15,430 nt of DNA from an uncultured Clostridia bacterium (lineage in GTDB: Bacteria > Bacillota > Clostridia > Oscillospirales > JAAYOS01): assembly GCA_944386395.1 (NCBI GenBank), contig CALXAZ010000158.1, positions 1-15,430 of the forward strand, given 5' to 3'. The position numbers and the translations under genes are program-made. The notes under the pieces were generated by a model. The model was not told the origin of the DNA, made no database searches, and worked only from the letters and a program-made list of their open reading frames with translations. This document shows, piece after piece, positions 1 to 5,854 of the stretch. Numbering within the stretch: position 1 is the stretch's first letter; each line of letters begins with the position of its first letter.

Positions 1-2
1 TC

Positions 3-1751
3 TTCCTCAGTGTAAACGGAGACAAGGTCCGCTGTGCAAAAGTGATGACAGCCCTCTCCATGACCGAGCCAAAGCCGGGGATATACGTTTACGACATGGG
101 GCAGAACCTTGTCGGCGTCCCGCAGGTACGTATAAAGGGCACTGCCGGCAGCATGGCAACGCTCCGCTACGGGGAAACCCTCTACCCAAAGCTCGAGGAA
201 TACGGCGAGCTACATGGCATGATACTTACGGAAAACTACCGTGACGCCATCTCGATAGACCGCTACACCTTCCGCGGCGACAAAAACGGTGAGGAATACA
301 CCCCTCGCCTGACCTTCCACGGTTACAGGTATATAGAGATCTCCGGCGTGAGCCAGGCCCCGGACTGTAAAGACGTAAAAGCGCTTGTGCTCACCTCCAT
401 TGGAGACCTTGCCGGAGACTTTACCTGCTCCGACCCGCTTGTAAACCGTCTGTTTGAAAACATCCGCTGGTCACAGTACTCCAACTTTATCAGCATACCT
501 ACCGACTGCCCGCAGCGCAACGAGCGCATGGGCTGGGCAGGCGACGCGCAGGTATTTGCACCTACCGCCGTATACAATGCCGACGTTCACAGCTTCCTTG
601 CGCGTTATCTTCTCTGGATGCGCGACTGCCAGAAGCCAAACGGTCAGTATCCTAACATCGCGCCCGTAGGTGGAGGATTTGGCGGTATAGAGTGGGAGAG
701 CGCCGGCATAATCGTCACACATGTCCTCTTCCGTCATTTCAACGACCTGCCTCTCGTGCAGGAGAACTATCCCGCAATGAAACGCTATATCGAATATCTC
801 GTCTCATGTGGCGAGCCTGGAAAGCTCACCGATATTGGACCTCTGGGCGACTGGCTTGCAAGTGACATGTCTACCGATTCCCCGCTTCTCTGGAACGCGC
901 TGTACGCGCACGACGCCGAGGTCATGTCTGAAATGGCATCTGCCATCGGCAAGACCGAGGACGCAAAGTATTTTAAGGAGCTATATGAGACGGTCAGGCG
1001 CAACTGGAACGACACGTTTGTCGATCCGGACACTGGTAAAACCCGCCGCATGAACGGTGAAATAAATGACACCCAGTGTTCTTATGCCCTTCCGTTGGCA
1101 TACGGTCTGTTTGATAACATGGCTCAGGCTCATGAACATCTGCGCCGCAGAACAGAGGAGGAAGGCTATACCGTCACCACCGGCTTTATCGGCACGGCAC
1201 AGCTCAATCTTGCCCTGTCTGCCGGAGGCAACACCGAAACTGCCTACCGTCTCCTCCGCCAGACAAAATATCCCTCCTGGCTCTACTCTGTCACACAGGG
1301 AGCCACTACCATCTGGGAGCGCTGGAATTCATATACCGTTGAAAACGGCTTTGGCGGGAACAACGCAATGAACTCCTTTAACCACTACTCCCTCGGTGCT
1401 GTTGGCGAATGGATATATAAATGTGTGCTTGGCATATCGCTGGATGAGAAGGTAAACGCATTTAAGCATTTTATCTACCGTCCGCTCATAGGGGACCTTG
1501 AATATGCCGAAGGTTACCACGACAGCGTGTATGGACGCATCGAGAGCGGCTGGAAAAAGGCTTCAGGCGGGCTTGAAATACATCTTACCGTCCCGGCAAA
1601 CTCAACTGCTACCCTCTGCCTGCCCTCCGGGAACATTGCTGCAAATGGAGTGCCGGCAGCCGCCGCAGAAGGGCTATCGCACATCGGCATCGCAGCCGGC
1701 GAAGAGATATTCCATGCTGTCAGCGGCAGCTATACCTTTGTTATCAGATAA
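3..1751 (+). CDS. alpha-L-rhamnosidase, GH78 family, 5'-truncated by window edge
   Basis: The protein hydrolyses terminal alpha-L-rhamnose from plant or bacterial glycans by an inverting mechanism (family knowledge). The frame is open from base 3, so the gene begins upstream and the first ATG inside the window (base 42) is not its start. 582 codons are visible; family members usually have about 850-1000 residues, so the N-terminal beta domains are mostly missing. VYDMGQNLVG near the left end is the usual beta-domain junction motif. The signature DCPQRNERMGWAGDAQ supplies the catalytic region, with the Glu of NER (codon 522-524) the likely general acid. The Glu of TIWERW (codon 1317-1319) is the likely general base. 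The region between is the (alpha/alpha)6 barrel and the last ~80 residues form the C-terminal beta domain. No signal peptide can be judged. Family assignment is firm; the exact substrate is not known. Confidence 0.95.
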   Translation, partial: FLSVNGDKVRCAKVMTALSMTEPKPGIYVYDMGQNLVGVPQVRIKGTAGSMATLRYGETLYPKLEEYGELHGMILTENYRDAISIDRYTFRGDKNGEEYTPRLTFHGYRYIEISGVSQAPDCKDVKALVLTSIGDLAGDFTCSDPLVNRLFENIRWSQYSNFISIPTDCPQRNERMGWAGDAQVFAPTAVYNADVHSFLARYLLWMRDCQKPNGQYPNIAPVGGGFGGIEWESAGIIVTHVLFRHFNDLPLVQENYPAMKRYIEYLVSCGEPGKLTDIGPLGDWLASDMSTDSPLLWNALYAHDAEVMSEMASAIGKTEDAKYFKELYETVRRNWNDTFVDPDTGKTRRMNGEINDTQCSYALPLAYGLFDNMAQAHEHLRRRTEEEGYTVTTGFIGTAQLNLALSAGGNTETAYRLLRQTKYPSWLYSVTQGATTIWERWNSYTVENGFGGNNAMNSFNHYSLGAVGEWIYKCVLGISLDEKVNAFKHFIYRPLIGDLEYAEGYHDSVYGRIESGWKKASGGLEIHLTVPANSTATLCLPSGNIAANGVPAAAAEGLSHIGIAAGEEIFHAVSGSYTFVIR

Positions 1752-1761
1752 CTTTTAAACC

Positions 1762-1798
1762 GGGCGCGCAAATTTTTAAATATTTACCTGACGCGCCC
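1762..1798. repeat. inverted repeat downstream of the rhamnosidase gene
   Basis: GGGCGCG (1762-1768) pairs with CGCGCCC (1792-1798) across a 23-nt AT-rich loop, beginning 11 bases after the rhamnosidase stop. It has no T-run directly after it, so it is a weak terminator candidate or a protein-binding site. Confidence 0.4.
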
Positions 1799-1811
1799 AG
1801 TTATAAATCTG

Positions 1812-1841
1812 ATAAAAACCAACTATACATATGGTTTTTAT
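1812..1841. promoter_or_regulatory. AT-rich inverted repeat upstream of lipoprotein remnant
   Basis: A 10-bp perfect inverted repeat (1812-1821 with 1832-1841, core AAAAACCA/TGGTTTTT) with a 10-nt loop lies 30 bases upstream of the lipoprotein start. The right arm runs into a T-rich stretch with TATATT. It could be a weak terminator for the rhamnosidase gene or an operator for the next one; the sequence does not decide. Confidence 0.35.
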
Positions 1842-1870
1842 ATATTATATCCAAAAAGGAGAAAGAAGCA

Positions 1871-2009
1871 ATGAAAAGTTCACTAAGAGTCATTTCGCTT
1901 TTCTGCATTCTTGTACTTGTCATCGGTACGTTTGCGGCATGCGGCGGAGAAGAGACGACCACTGCAGCTACTACGCCCGTTAATTTACTCACACCCTATA
2001 TAAATACTG
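1871..2009 (+). pseudogene. 5' remnant of a secreted lipoprotein gene (substrate-binding-protein-like leader)
   Basis: A strong ribosome binding site (AAGGAG, 1856-1861) sits 9 bases before ATG 1871. The translated start has a basic N-terminus, a hydrophobic stretch and a lipobox-like FAAC at residues 21-24. The next residues (GGEETTTAATT) are an acidic, threonine-rich linker typical of clostridial lipoproteins such as ABC sugar-binding proteins. After about 46 codons the frame runs into the palindromic terminator at 2010-2043 and then into tRNA-derived sequence, ending at a stop at 2195-2197 with no recognisable domain. I infer a deletion that removed the mature protein and joined the leader to the old terminator. 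A real small lipoprotein is possible but unlikely, because the frame has no stop of its own before the terminator. Confidence 0.6.
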
Positions 2010-2043
2010 CAGGAAAACCCGGGCATTTGCCCGGGTTTTCCTG
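2010..2043. terminator. bidirectional intrinsic terminator (palindrome)
   Basis: A 16-bp perfect stem (2010-2025 with 2028-2043) with a 2-nt loop has a CCCGGGCA/TGCCCGGG core flanked by AAAA on the left and TTTT on the right. This is the form of a terminator working in both directions, between the lipoprotein remnant on the plus strand and the tRNA unit on the minus strand. Confidence 0.8.
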
Positions 2044-2090
2044 TTGCCAAATCCCACTATACCTTTCGGCGCCGGTGGAGGTAGCGAGCA

Positions 2091-2123
2091 CAAAACAAAA
2101 AGAGGACGCATCTCTGCGTCCTC
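2091..2123 (-). terminator. intrinsic terminator, duplicated copy behind the tRNA-Gly tail
   Basis: On the minus strand a 9-bp stem (GAGGACGCA/TGCGTCCTC, 2102-2110 with 2115-2123) with a GAGA loop is followed by TTTTTGTTTTG. It matches base for base the terminator of the intact tRNA unit at 2236-2268, so it is a tandem second copy. Confidence 0.85.
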
Positions 2124-2125
2124 TC

Positions 2126-2154
2126 TGGAGCGGGCTACGAGGCTCGAACTCGCT
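2126..2154 (-). pseudogene. tRNA-Gly 3' fragment (T-arm and acceptor tail only)
   Basis: These 29 bases equal tRNA-Gly nucleotides 48-76: base 48, T-stem and loop, acceptor 3' strand, U73 and CCA. They differ from the complete gene at one base. At tRNA position 58 the fragment has the canonical A (loop TTCGAGC) while the complete gene has T. The D-arm, anticodon arm and acceptor 5' strand are absent and replaced by the hairpin at 2161-2184, so no functional tRNA can be made from it. Confidence 0.85.
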
Positions 2155-2160
2155 CTCTTA

Positions 2161-2184
2161 CCCCGCAAAACCTGTTTTGCGGGG
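2161..2184. repeat. perfect 11-bp hairpin inside the tRNA duplication
   Basis: CCCCGCAAAAC (2161-2171) pairs perfectly with GTTTTGCGGGG (2174-2184) around a 2-nt loop. It lies where the tRNA-Gly body should be, between the tail fragment and the second repeat copy. There is no T-run on either side, so it does not look like a classical terminator; it may be a small palindromic element. Confidence 0.75.
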
Positions 2185-2206
2185 ACCCCACCTCTGATTT
2201 TATCCG

Positions 2207-2299
2207 CCTTTCGGCGCCGGTGGAGGCAGCGAGCACAAAACAAAAAGAGGACGCATCTCTGCGTCCTCTCTGGAGCGGGCTACGAGGCACGAACTCGCT
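2207..2299. repeat. direct repeat copy 2 (overlaps 3' end of the complete tRNA-Gly)
   Basis: This is the partner of 2062-2154 (91/93 identical). It is in its natural context: its right end is the T-arm and tail of the complete tRNA-Gly gene and its left part is that gene's terminator and trailer, so copy 1 is probably the derived one. Confidence 0.95.
2236..2268 (-). terminator. intrinsic terminator of the tRNA-Leu/tRNA-Gly unit
   Basis: On the minus strand, a stem GAGGACGCA/TGCGTCCTC with a GAGA loop (2247-2255 with 2260-2268) begins 3 nt after the tRNA-Gly CCA and is followed by TTTTTGTTTTG. Confidence 0.9.
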
Positions 2300-2346
2300 A
2301 CCTCCACCTTGGCACGGTGGCGCTCTACCAGATGAGCTAAGCCCGC
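2271..2346 (-). tRNA. tRNA-Gly(GCC), atypical at conserved positions
   Basis: This is a 76-nt gene with encoded CCA, a perfect 7-bp acceptor stem (GCGGGCT/AGCCCGC), U73 as in bacterial glycine tRNAs, D-stem GCTC/GAGC with GG in the loop, anticodon stem CCACC/GGTGG and anticodon GCC. Several normally conserved positions are off: G at 32 (usually a pyrimidine), T at 15 with A at 48 (usually purine-15 with pyrimidine-48, here exchanged but still complementary), and T at 58 (almost always A). The T-stem opens with a G-T pair. It is transcribed 14 nt after tRNA-Leu and before a strong terminator. It may be a working but divergent tRNA, a specialised non-ribosomal glycine carrier, or a decaying gene. 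Confidence 0.85.
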
Positions 2347-2360
2347 GTATCATATTAAAT

Positions 2361-2447
2361 TGGTGCCGGTGGCCGGGCTCGAACCGGCACGATGTCGCCA
2401 TCGGTGGATTTTGAGTCCACTACGTCTACCAATTCCATCACACCGGC
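2361..2447 (-). tRNA. tRNA-Leu(CAA)
   Basis: This is an 87-nt class II tRNA gene with encoded CCA. The acceptor stem is GCCGGTG/CACCGGC with A73, the anticodon stem is GTGGA/TCCAC and the loop CTCAAAA gives anticodon CAA (2411-2413), which reads UUG. The long variable arm folds as CGATG/CATCG. The T-arm GCCGG/CCGGC has a canonical TTCGAGC loop. All conserved positions are normal. It is first in the tRNA unit. Confidence 0.97.
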
Positions 2448-2486
2448 AGATATTTCAATAAAATGCTCTATTTATCAAGCTTGTCT

Positions 2487-2515
2487 ATTATACTATATCC
2501 GCTACATCATTTCAA
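2487..2515 (-). promoter_or_regulatory. sigma-A promoter of the tRNA unit
   Basis: On the minus strand, TTGAAA (2510-2515), 17-bp spacer, TATAAT (2487-2492), 40 bases upstream of tRNA-Leu: a 5/6 and a 6/6 match at ideal spacing. Confidence 0.85.
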
Positions 2516-2633
2516 TCCTTTTTACAAAATTTTTTGCTATCTCTCTTCTATCACAGTATATCTTTCTACACCCTCATTATACTATAATACCGGAAAACTT
2601 AAACTTAACGCGCTCTTGTTTTCCGACATAAAA

Positions 2634-2639
2634 TATAAT
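2634..2639 (+). promoter_or_regulatory. possible -10 element for the membrane/GNAT gene
   Basis: TATAAT lies about 60 bases upstream of the start of the fusion gene. No convincing -35 hexamer is seen at the right spacing. The rest of the gene-free stretch 2448-2696 is AT-rich, and I see nothing else in it beyond the opposing tRNA promoter. Confidence 0.3.
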
Positions 2640-2696
2640 AAAATATACCTACAGGTATCTCTCAAAATATTTCTTTGAAAGGTGAAACTGGAAAAT

Positions 2697-4205
2697 ATGC
2701 GAAAAAAGACAAAAAAAGAGCGGAAAATATTTAAAACTCCACTTGCCGTGGTATATTTTATCCTTCGCCTGCTTGTCGTCGGAGTGATGGTTGCCCAGAT
2801 TCTTAACAGAAATTATAACAACGTTTTCCTCTGCATTCTTACACTGCTGCTCTTTATGATACCTTCATTTATCGAGAAGAAAATCAAGATAGATGTACCC
2901 GACACCTTGGAAACTATCGTCCTGCTATTCATCTTTGCGGCAGAGATACTTGGTGAAATACGCGAATATTACATCACTTTCCCATATTGGGATACCATGC
3001 TGCACACCTTAAACGGCTTCCTCTGCGCCGCTATCGGCGTGTCAATGATAGACATTTTAAACCGCTCAGAAAAATTTTCCATCAAGCTTTCCCCAACCTT
3101 TGTCGCCCTTGTCGCGTTTTGCTTTTCAATGACAATAGGCGTCCTTTGGGAATTTTTTGAGTTTGGCATGGACACCTTCTTTCTCACAGACATGCAGAAA
3201 GACAGATATATCAGCACAATATCCTCTGTAATGCTCAATCCCGACGGCTCAAACGTTGCGGTAGTGCTCCCTGTCGAAAGCGTCATCGTAAACGGCGTGG
3301 AATGGCCGGGCTATATCGACATCGGTCTTATAGACACAATGAAGGACCTGCTTGTCAATTTTATCGGCGCAATCGTCTTTTCCCTGATAGGCGGTCTCTA
3401 TGTCAAGGGACGGGCAAGACACAAATTTGCTCAAAACTTCTTCCTTACACCTATTGCAGATGATGATTCTCCATCCGACGATAAACCAACTTCTACCGAT
3501 GAAGCCACCGCGTCAGACATAAGCCTTTCTCCAGACGAACCTTCCGCCATAGATGTACCTGCCGGCGAAAATGACGGCTTGACCGGTGCATGGGTTTCCA
3601 ATCAGAACCCTTCGTTTCCTCAGCCAGAGCTTTCCGGTCAGCACATTTACGCTGAAACAAAACGCCTTATCCTCCGTACTGCAAAGCCGGAAGATGTGGA
3701 CAGCCTGATGAAAATAAGGAACAGCCCATATGTGATGAAATACGAAACACTTCTTCCGCTCTCACGTGAGGATGTTGTCAATCTGATAGCACAGGACGCT
3801 GCTTCATCCGACGCACTATATCTGGAGCTACGTGAAACAGCCCAGCTTATCGGATCTATCCATATTGAAAGCGACAGCTCGCGCCATGCCGTTACGGCTT
3901 TTATCATCTCATACTTCCTTAGTGAGGAGTTTTCCTCGAATGGCTACATGACAGAAGCGCTGCAGGCTGTCCTCCGCATCCTGTTTGAGCAGAGGGAAGC
4001 TGAGCTGGTATCAGCAAGGGTTTTTTCTGGTAACGAAGCGTCCGTGCGTCTCCTCACAAGGCTCGGCTTTACTTGTGAAGGAAAGCTGCGGAACGCTGTG
4101 AGAGGAAGCTCGGGAAAGCTGTTTGACGGTCTGCTCTTTTCCATACTCCGCGAGGATTACTTTAATGCGCCGGATCATGGAAGCGAGGGGTCCGATGTTA
4201 GGTAA
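2697..4205 (+). CDS. integral membrane protein (DUF2238/YjdF-like) fused to a GNAT N-acetyltransferase
   Basis: Two-part protein of 502 residues from ATG 2697. The N-terminal ~240 residues carry about six hydrophobic segments (near 15-36, 42-59, 70-86, 100-120, 130-150 and 216-236). The motifs YWDTMLHTLNGF and GVLWEFFEFGMD resemble the DUF2238/YjdF family of unknown function. An acidic, Ser/Thr/Pro-rich linker (about 253-315) leads to a RimJ/RimL-type GNAT domain (about 322-497). That domain has ETKRLILRTAKPED at its start, an acetyl-CoA loop region around SSNGYMTEAL, and NEASVRLLTRLGF-EGKLR near the end. The GNAT half should face the cytoplasm and acetylate an amine using acetyl-CoA; the acceptor is unknown. 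A GTG at 2682 is also possible, but AAAGGTG (2678-2684) fits the ATG better as a ribosome binding site. The stop overlaps the next gene by 11 bases, suggesting coupled translation. Confidence 0.8.
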   Translation: MRKKTKKERKIFKTPLAVVYFILRLLVVGVMVAQILNRNYNNVFLCILTLLLFMIPSFIEKKIKIDVPDTLETIVLLFIFAAEILGEIREYYITFPYWDTMLHTLNGFLCAAIGVSMIDILNRSEKFSIKLSPTFVALVAFCFSMTIGVLWEFFEFGMDTFFLTDMQKDRYISTISSVMLNPDGSNVAVVLPVESVIVNGVEWPGYIDIGLIDTMKDLLVNFIGAIVFSLIGGLYVKGRARHKFAQNFFLTPIADDDSPSDDKPTSTDEATASDISLSPDEPSAIDVPAGENDGLTGAWVSNQNPSFPQPELSGQHIYAETKRLILRTAKPEDVDSLMKIRNSPYVMKYETLLPLSREDVVNLIAQDAASSDALYLELRETAQLIGSIHIESDSSRHAVTAFIISYFLSEEFSSNGYMTEALQAVLRILFEQREAELVSARVFSGNEASVRLLTRLGFTCEGKLRNAVRGSSGKLFDGLLFSILREDYFNAPDHGSEGSDVR

Positions 4206-4521
4206 AATGTTTGTCGTCGATGGCACGGATTACAGCATTTTCGTCCTTGCCGCCATACTTGCCGCTGTCTCTTTCGTTGTCCAAATGTTCCTCTGCTCCA
4301 GGGCTTCAAGAGTATCTGTCCGGCTTCTCCCGGTATATTTTTCCGCCGTACCGCTGGCTCTTTCCCTGCTGCTTTACATCTTCCCGTCAAATTCACCAGG
4401 GAGCTTTATCAGCGCATCAGCAGTCGCGTCTCTATTCTTGCTTATCCCCGGGGCAGCGATTGCTTCCGGCTGCGCGCTTGCATGGCTCGTCTGCGCGATA
4501 AGACGGAAGCGCACAAAATAA
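4195..4521 (+). CDS. small membrane protein of unknown function
   Basis: 108 residues with about three hydrophobic helices (roughly residues 11-30, 40-58 and 68-94) and a basic RRKRTK C-terminus, which would lie in the cytoplasm. I do not recognise a family. ATG 4195 is chosen because GCGAGGGG ends 4 bases before it and because this start overlaps the end of the upstream fusion gene, as in translationally coupled pairs; the frame also extends upstream to 4123 without a good binding site. It is followed directly by a strong terminator, so it ends the two-gene unit. A role together with the upstream membrane acetyltransferase is only an inference from position. Confidence 0.7.
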   Translation: MLGKMFVVDGTDYSIFVLAAILAAVSFVVQMFLCSRASRVSVRLLPVYFSAVPLALSLLLYIFPSNSPGSFISASAVASLFLLIPGAAIASGCALAWLVCAIRRKRTK

Positions 4522-4527
4522 CAAAGC

Positions 4528-4562
4528 AAAAACGCTTCGCCGTATCACGGCGAAGCGTTTTT
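4528..4562. terminator. bidirectional intrinsic terminator between convergent units
   Basis: A 15-bp stem (4528-4542 with 4548-4562) has a GC core CGCTTCGCCG/CGGCGAAGCG and a 5-nt loop, ending in A5 on one side and T5 on the other. It serves the plus-strand unit ending at 4521 and the minus-strand unit ending at 4585. Confidence 0.92.
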
Positions 4563-4584
4563 ATATAATCCGGCTTATCGATGT

Positions 4585-5028
4585 CTACTGTTTATTTTCT
4601 ATCTCCGTTATCATGTTTACGCGAACGGCATGCCGCCCGCCATCAAAACCTGTGCCAAGCCACTTCTCCACTATCTGCCACGCAAGGTTTTTGCCAACTA
4701 TCCCTGCCCCGAGGGCAAGGACATTTGAGTTATTGTGTCTCCTTGTCATCTCGGCAGACCATGTGTCCCCGCAGAGCGCACAGCGAATACCTTTGACCTT
4801 ATTTGCCGTGATCGAGGCTCCTATGCCTGTGGTGCACAGCACTATACCGCGCTGGCACCTGCCGTCTGCGACAGCTCTCGCCGCCGCCTCGGCAAATTCT
4901 GGGTAATTGCAGCTCTCCGCGCTGTATGTACCAAAATCTACACACTCATATCCCGCTTTTTCAAGCTCCCCCTTTAGCCATTCCTTCAGCTCATACGCCC
5001 CGTGGTCACAGCCCAACGATACTTTCAT
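4585..5028 (-). CDS. rpiB: ribose-5-phosphate isomerase B
   Basis: RpiB/LacAB family, 147 residues, the usual length. It interconverts ribose 5-phosphate and ribulose 5-phosphate in the pentose phosphate pathway; some relatives act on allose 6-phosphate or galactose 6-phosphate. The N-terminus GCDHGAYELK gives Asp8 and His9 for phosphate and ring handling. Cys65 and Thr67 in VLCTTGIGAS and His98 in RRHNNSNVLALG match the catalytic residues of E. coli RpiB. The loop reads CTTGIG instead of the more common CGTGIG. AAGGATG lies 9 bases before the ATG. It is the last gene of a three-gene operon, starting 12 bases after the PHP phosphatase stop, and is followed by a strong terminator. Confidence 0.92.
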   Translation of the reverse strand: MKVSLGCDHGAYELKEWLKGELEKAGYECVDFGTYSAESCNYPEFAEAAARAVADGRCQRGIVLCTTGIGASITANKVKGIRCALCGDTWSAEMTRRHNNSNVLALGAGIVGKNLAWQIVEKWLGTGFDGGRHAVRVNMITEIENKQ

Positions 5029-5040
5029 TTTCCCACATCC

Positions 5041-5841
5041 TTATAATTTTATAAACTCAGGCTTCCTGCCCCTGAACACTGTAAAATATCTAAAGCCCGC
5101 CGCCATGGCAAGCTCCTGCGCCTCGGCTATCCCGCTGCCAATGTCCTCTTGGCGGTGGGCGTCCGAGCCTATTGTGAGCACCTCCCCACCAAGCTCACGG
5201 TATAACCTGACCGTCTCAAGCGGCGGGAGCGTCTCGCCAAGCCCTCCCCGCAGCCCGGAGGTGTTGATTTCTATCCCCTTGCCACGCCCTATCACAGTCC
5301 TCAGAATTTCCCTCACCTGCTCCTTAAACCGGTCAAACGTCATCATGAATCCCTGCGCGCGCATGTATCTCAGCGGATAGGTGATGTGCCCCAGAACGTC
5401 AAAGTCACCCAGCTTAACATGCTCATCGAGCTCTGCCATGTATCTCTCCAACGTCTCAACACAGTGCCCCTCATCCCTGTACTCCATAAGCCCAAAATCG
5501 CACATACCCGCAAGGTTATGCAGCGACCCTATCACAAAATCATACGGCCCGGCGGTCACCTCCGCGGCAAGCTCTTCATTTTGCAGTGGCTGACCCAGCT
5601 CTGTTCCTGCTGTGACCGTCAGCCTCCCGTCAAAAATTTCACGCGCTCTCTCAATCTCTGCCATCAGCTCGGGGATACGGAAATCATACGGGACAAAATC
5701 CCACCCGTTGACATCTGTATGGTCTGTAACGCACACCTCATCAAGCCCTGCCCGCACCGCTGCCCGACAGAGCTCCTCCACCGTCTGTCTGCCATCCGGT
5801 GAAAAGTCCGAATGACAGTGATAATCCGCAAAATACCGCAT
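5041..5841 (-). CDS. PHP-domain histidinol-phosphatase (HisJ/HisK family)
   Basis: 266 residues, the full length of a PHP phosphatase of the HisJ type, which removes phosphate from histidinol phosphate in histidine synthesis. The metal-binding PHP motifs are all present: DYHCH (His8, His10), VTDHTD (Asp40, His41), GTELG (Glu81), GSLHN (His108), GHITY (His152) and SDAHR (Asp227, His229), giving a trinuclear metal centre. The start has an AGGAG site 7 bases ahead, placed immediately after the stop of the upstream gene, so translation is likely coupled. No other histidine gene is near, and the downstream partner is rpiB. The real substrate could therefore be another phosphate ester such as a sugar phosphate; assignment to the family is firm, to the substrate moderate. 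Confidence 0.85.
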   Translation of the reverse strand: MRYFADYHCHSDFSPDGRQTVEELCRAAVRAGLDEVCVTDHTDVNGWDFVPYDFRIPELMAEIERAREIFDGRLTVTAGTELGQPLQNEELAAEVTAGPYDFVIGSLHNLAGMCDFGLMEYRDEGHCVETLERYMAELDEHVKLGDFDVLGHITYPLRYMRAQGFMMTFDRFKEQVREILRTVIGRGKGIEINTSGLRGGLGETLPPLETVRLYRELGGEVLTIGSDAHRQEDIGSGIAEAQELAMAAGFRYFTVFRGRKPEFIKL

Positions 5842-5854
5842 TATACCACTCCTG

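Larger units (their letters stand above)
2062..2154. repeat. direct repeat copy 1 (tRNA-Gly tail plus terminator)
   Basis: These 93 bp match 2207-2299 at 91 of 93 positions (differences at 2082/2227 and 2144/2289), an offset of 145 bp. Read on the minus strand, the repeat starts in the T-arm of tRNA-Gly and carries the acceptor 3' strand, CCA, the intrinsic terminator and a trailer ending in CCGGCGCCGAAAGG. The homology stops abruptly at both ends. Confidence 0.95.

Noticed and set aside
42..44. ATG at 42 as the start of the rhamnosidase gene
   Set aside because: The frame is open to the left edge and the encoded sequence lacks the N-terminal domains of GH78, so the true start is outside the window.
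471..737. Minus-strand and alternate-frame open frames within the rhamnosidase gene
   Set aside because: They are shadows of a clearly assigned coding sequence with no start signals of their own.
2062..2299. CRISPR array or phage attachment pair
   Set aside because: There are only two copies, 93 bp long and made of tRNA tail plus terminator. There is no integrase, spacer set or cas gene, and the 52-bp space between them holds only a hairpin.
2044..2414. Several 60-100 codon frames on both strands across the tRNA locus
   Set aside because: They translate tRNA, terminator and repeat sequence. Their peptide similarity to database hypothetical proteins would be due to tRNA genes being mistaken for coding sequence.
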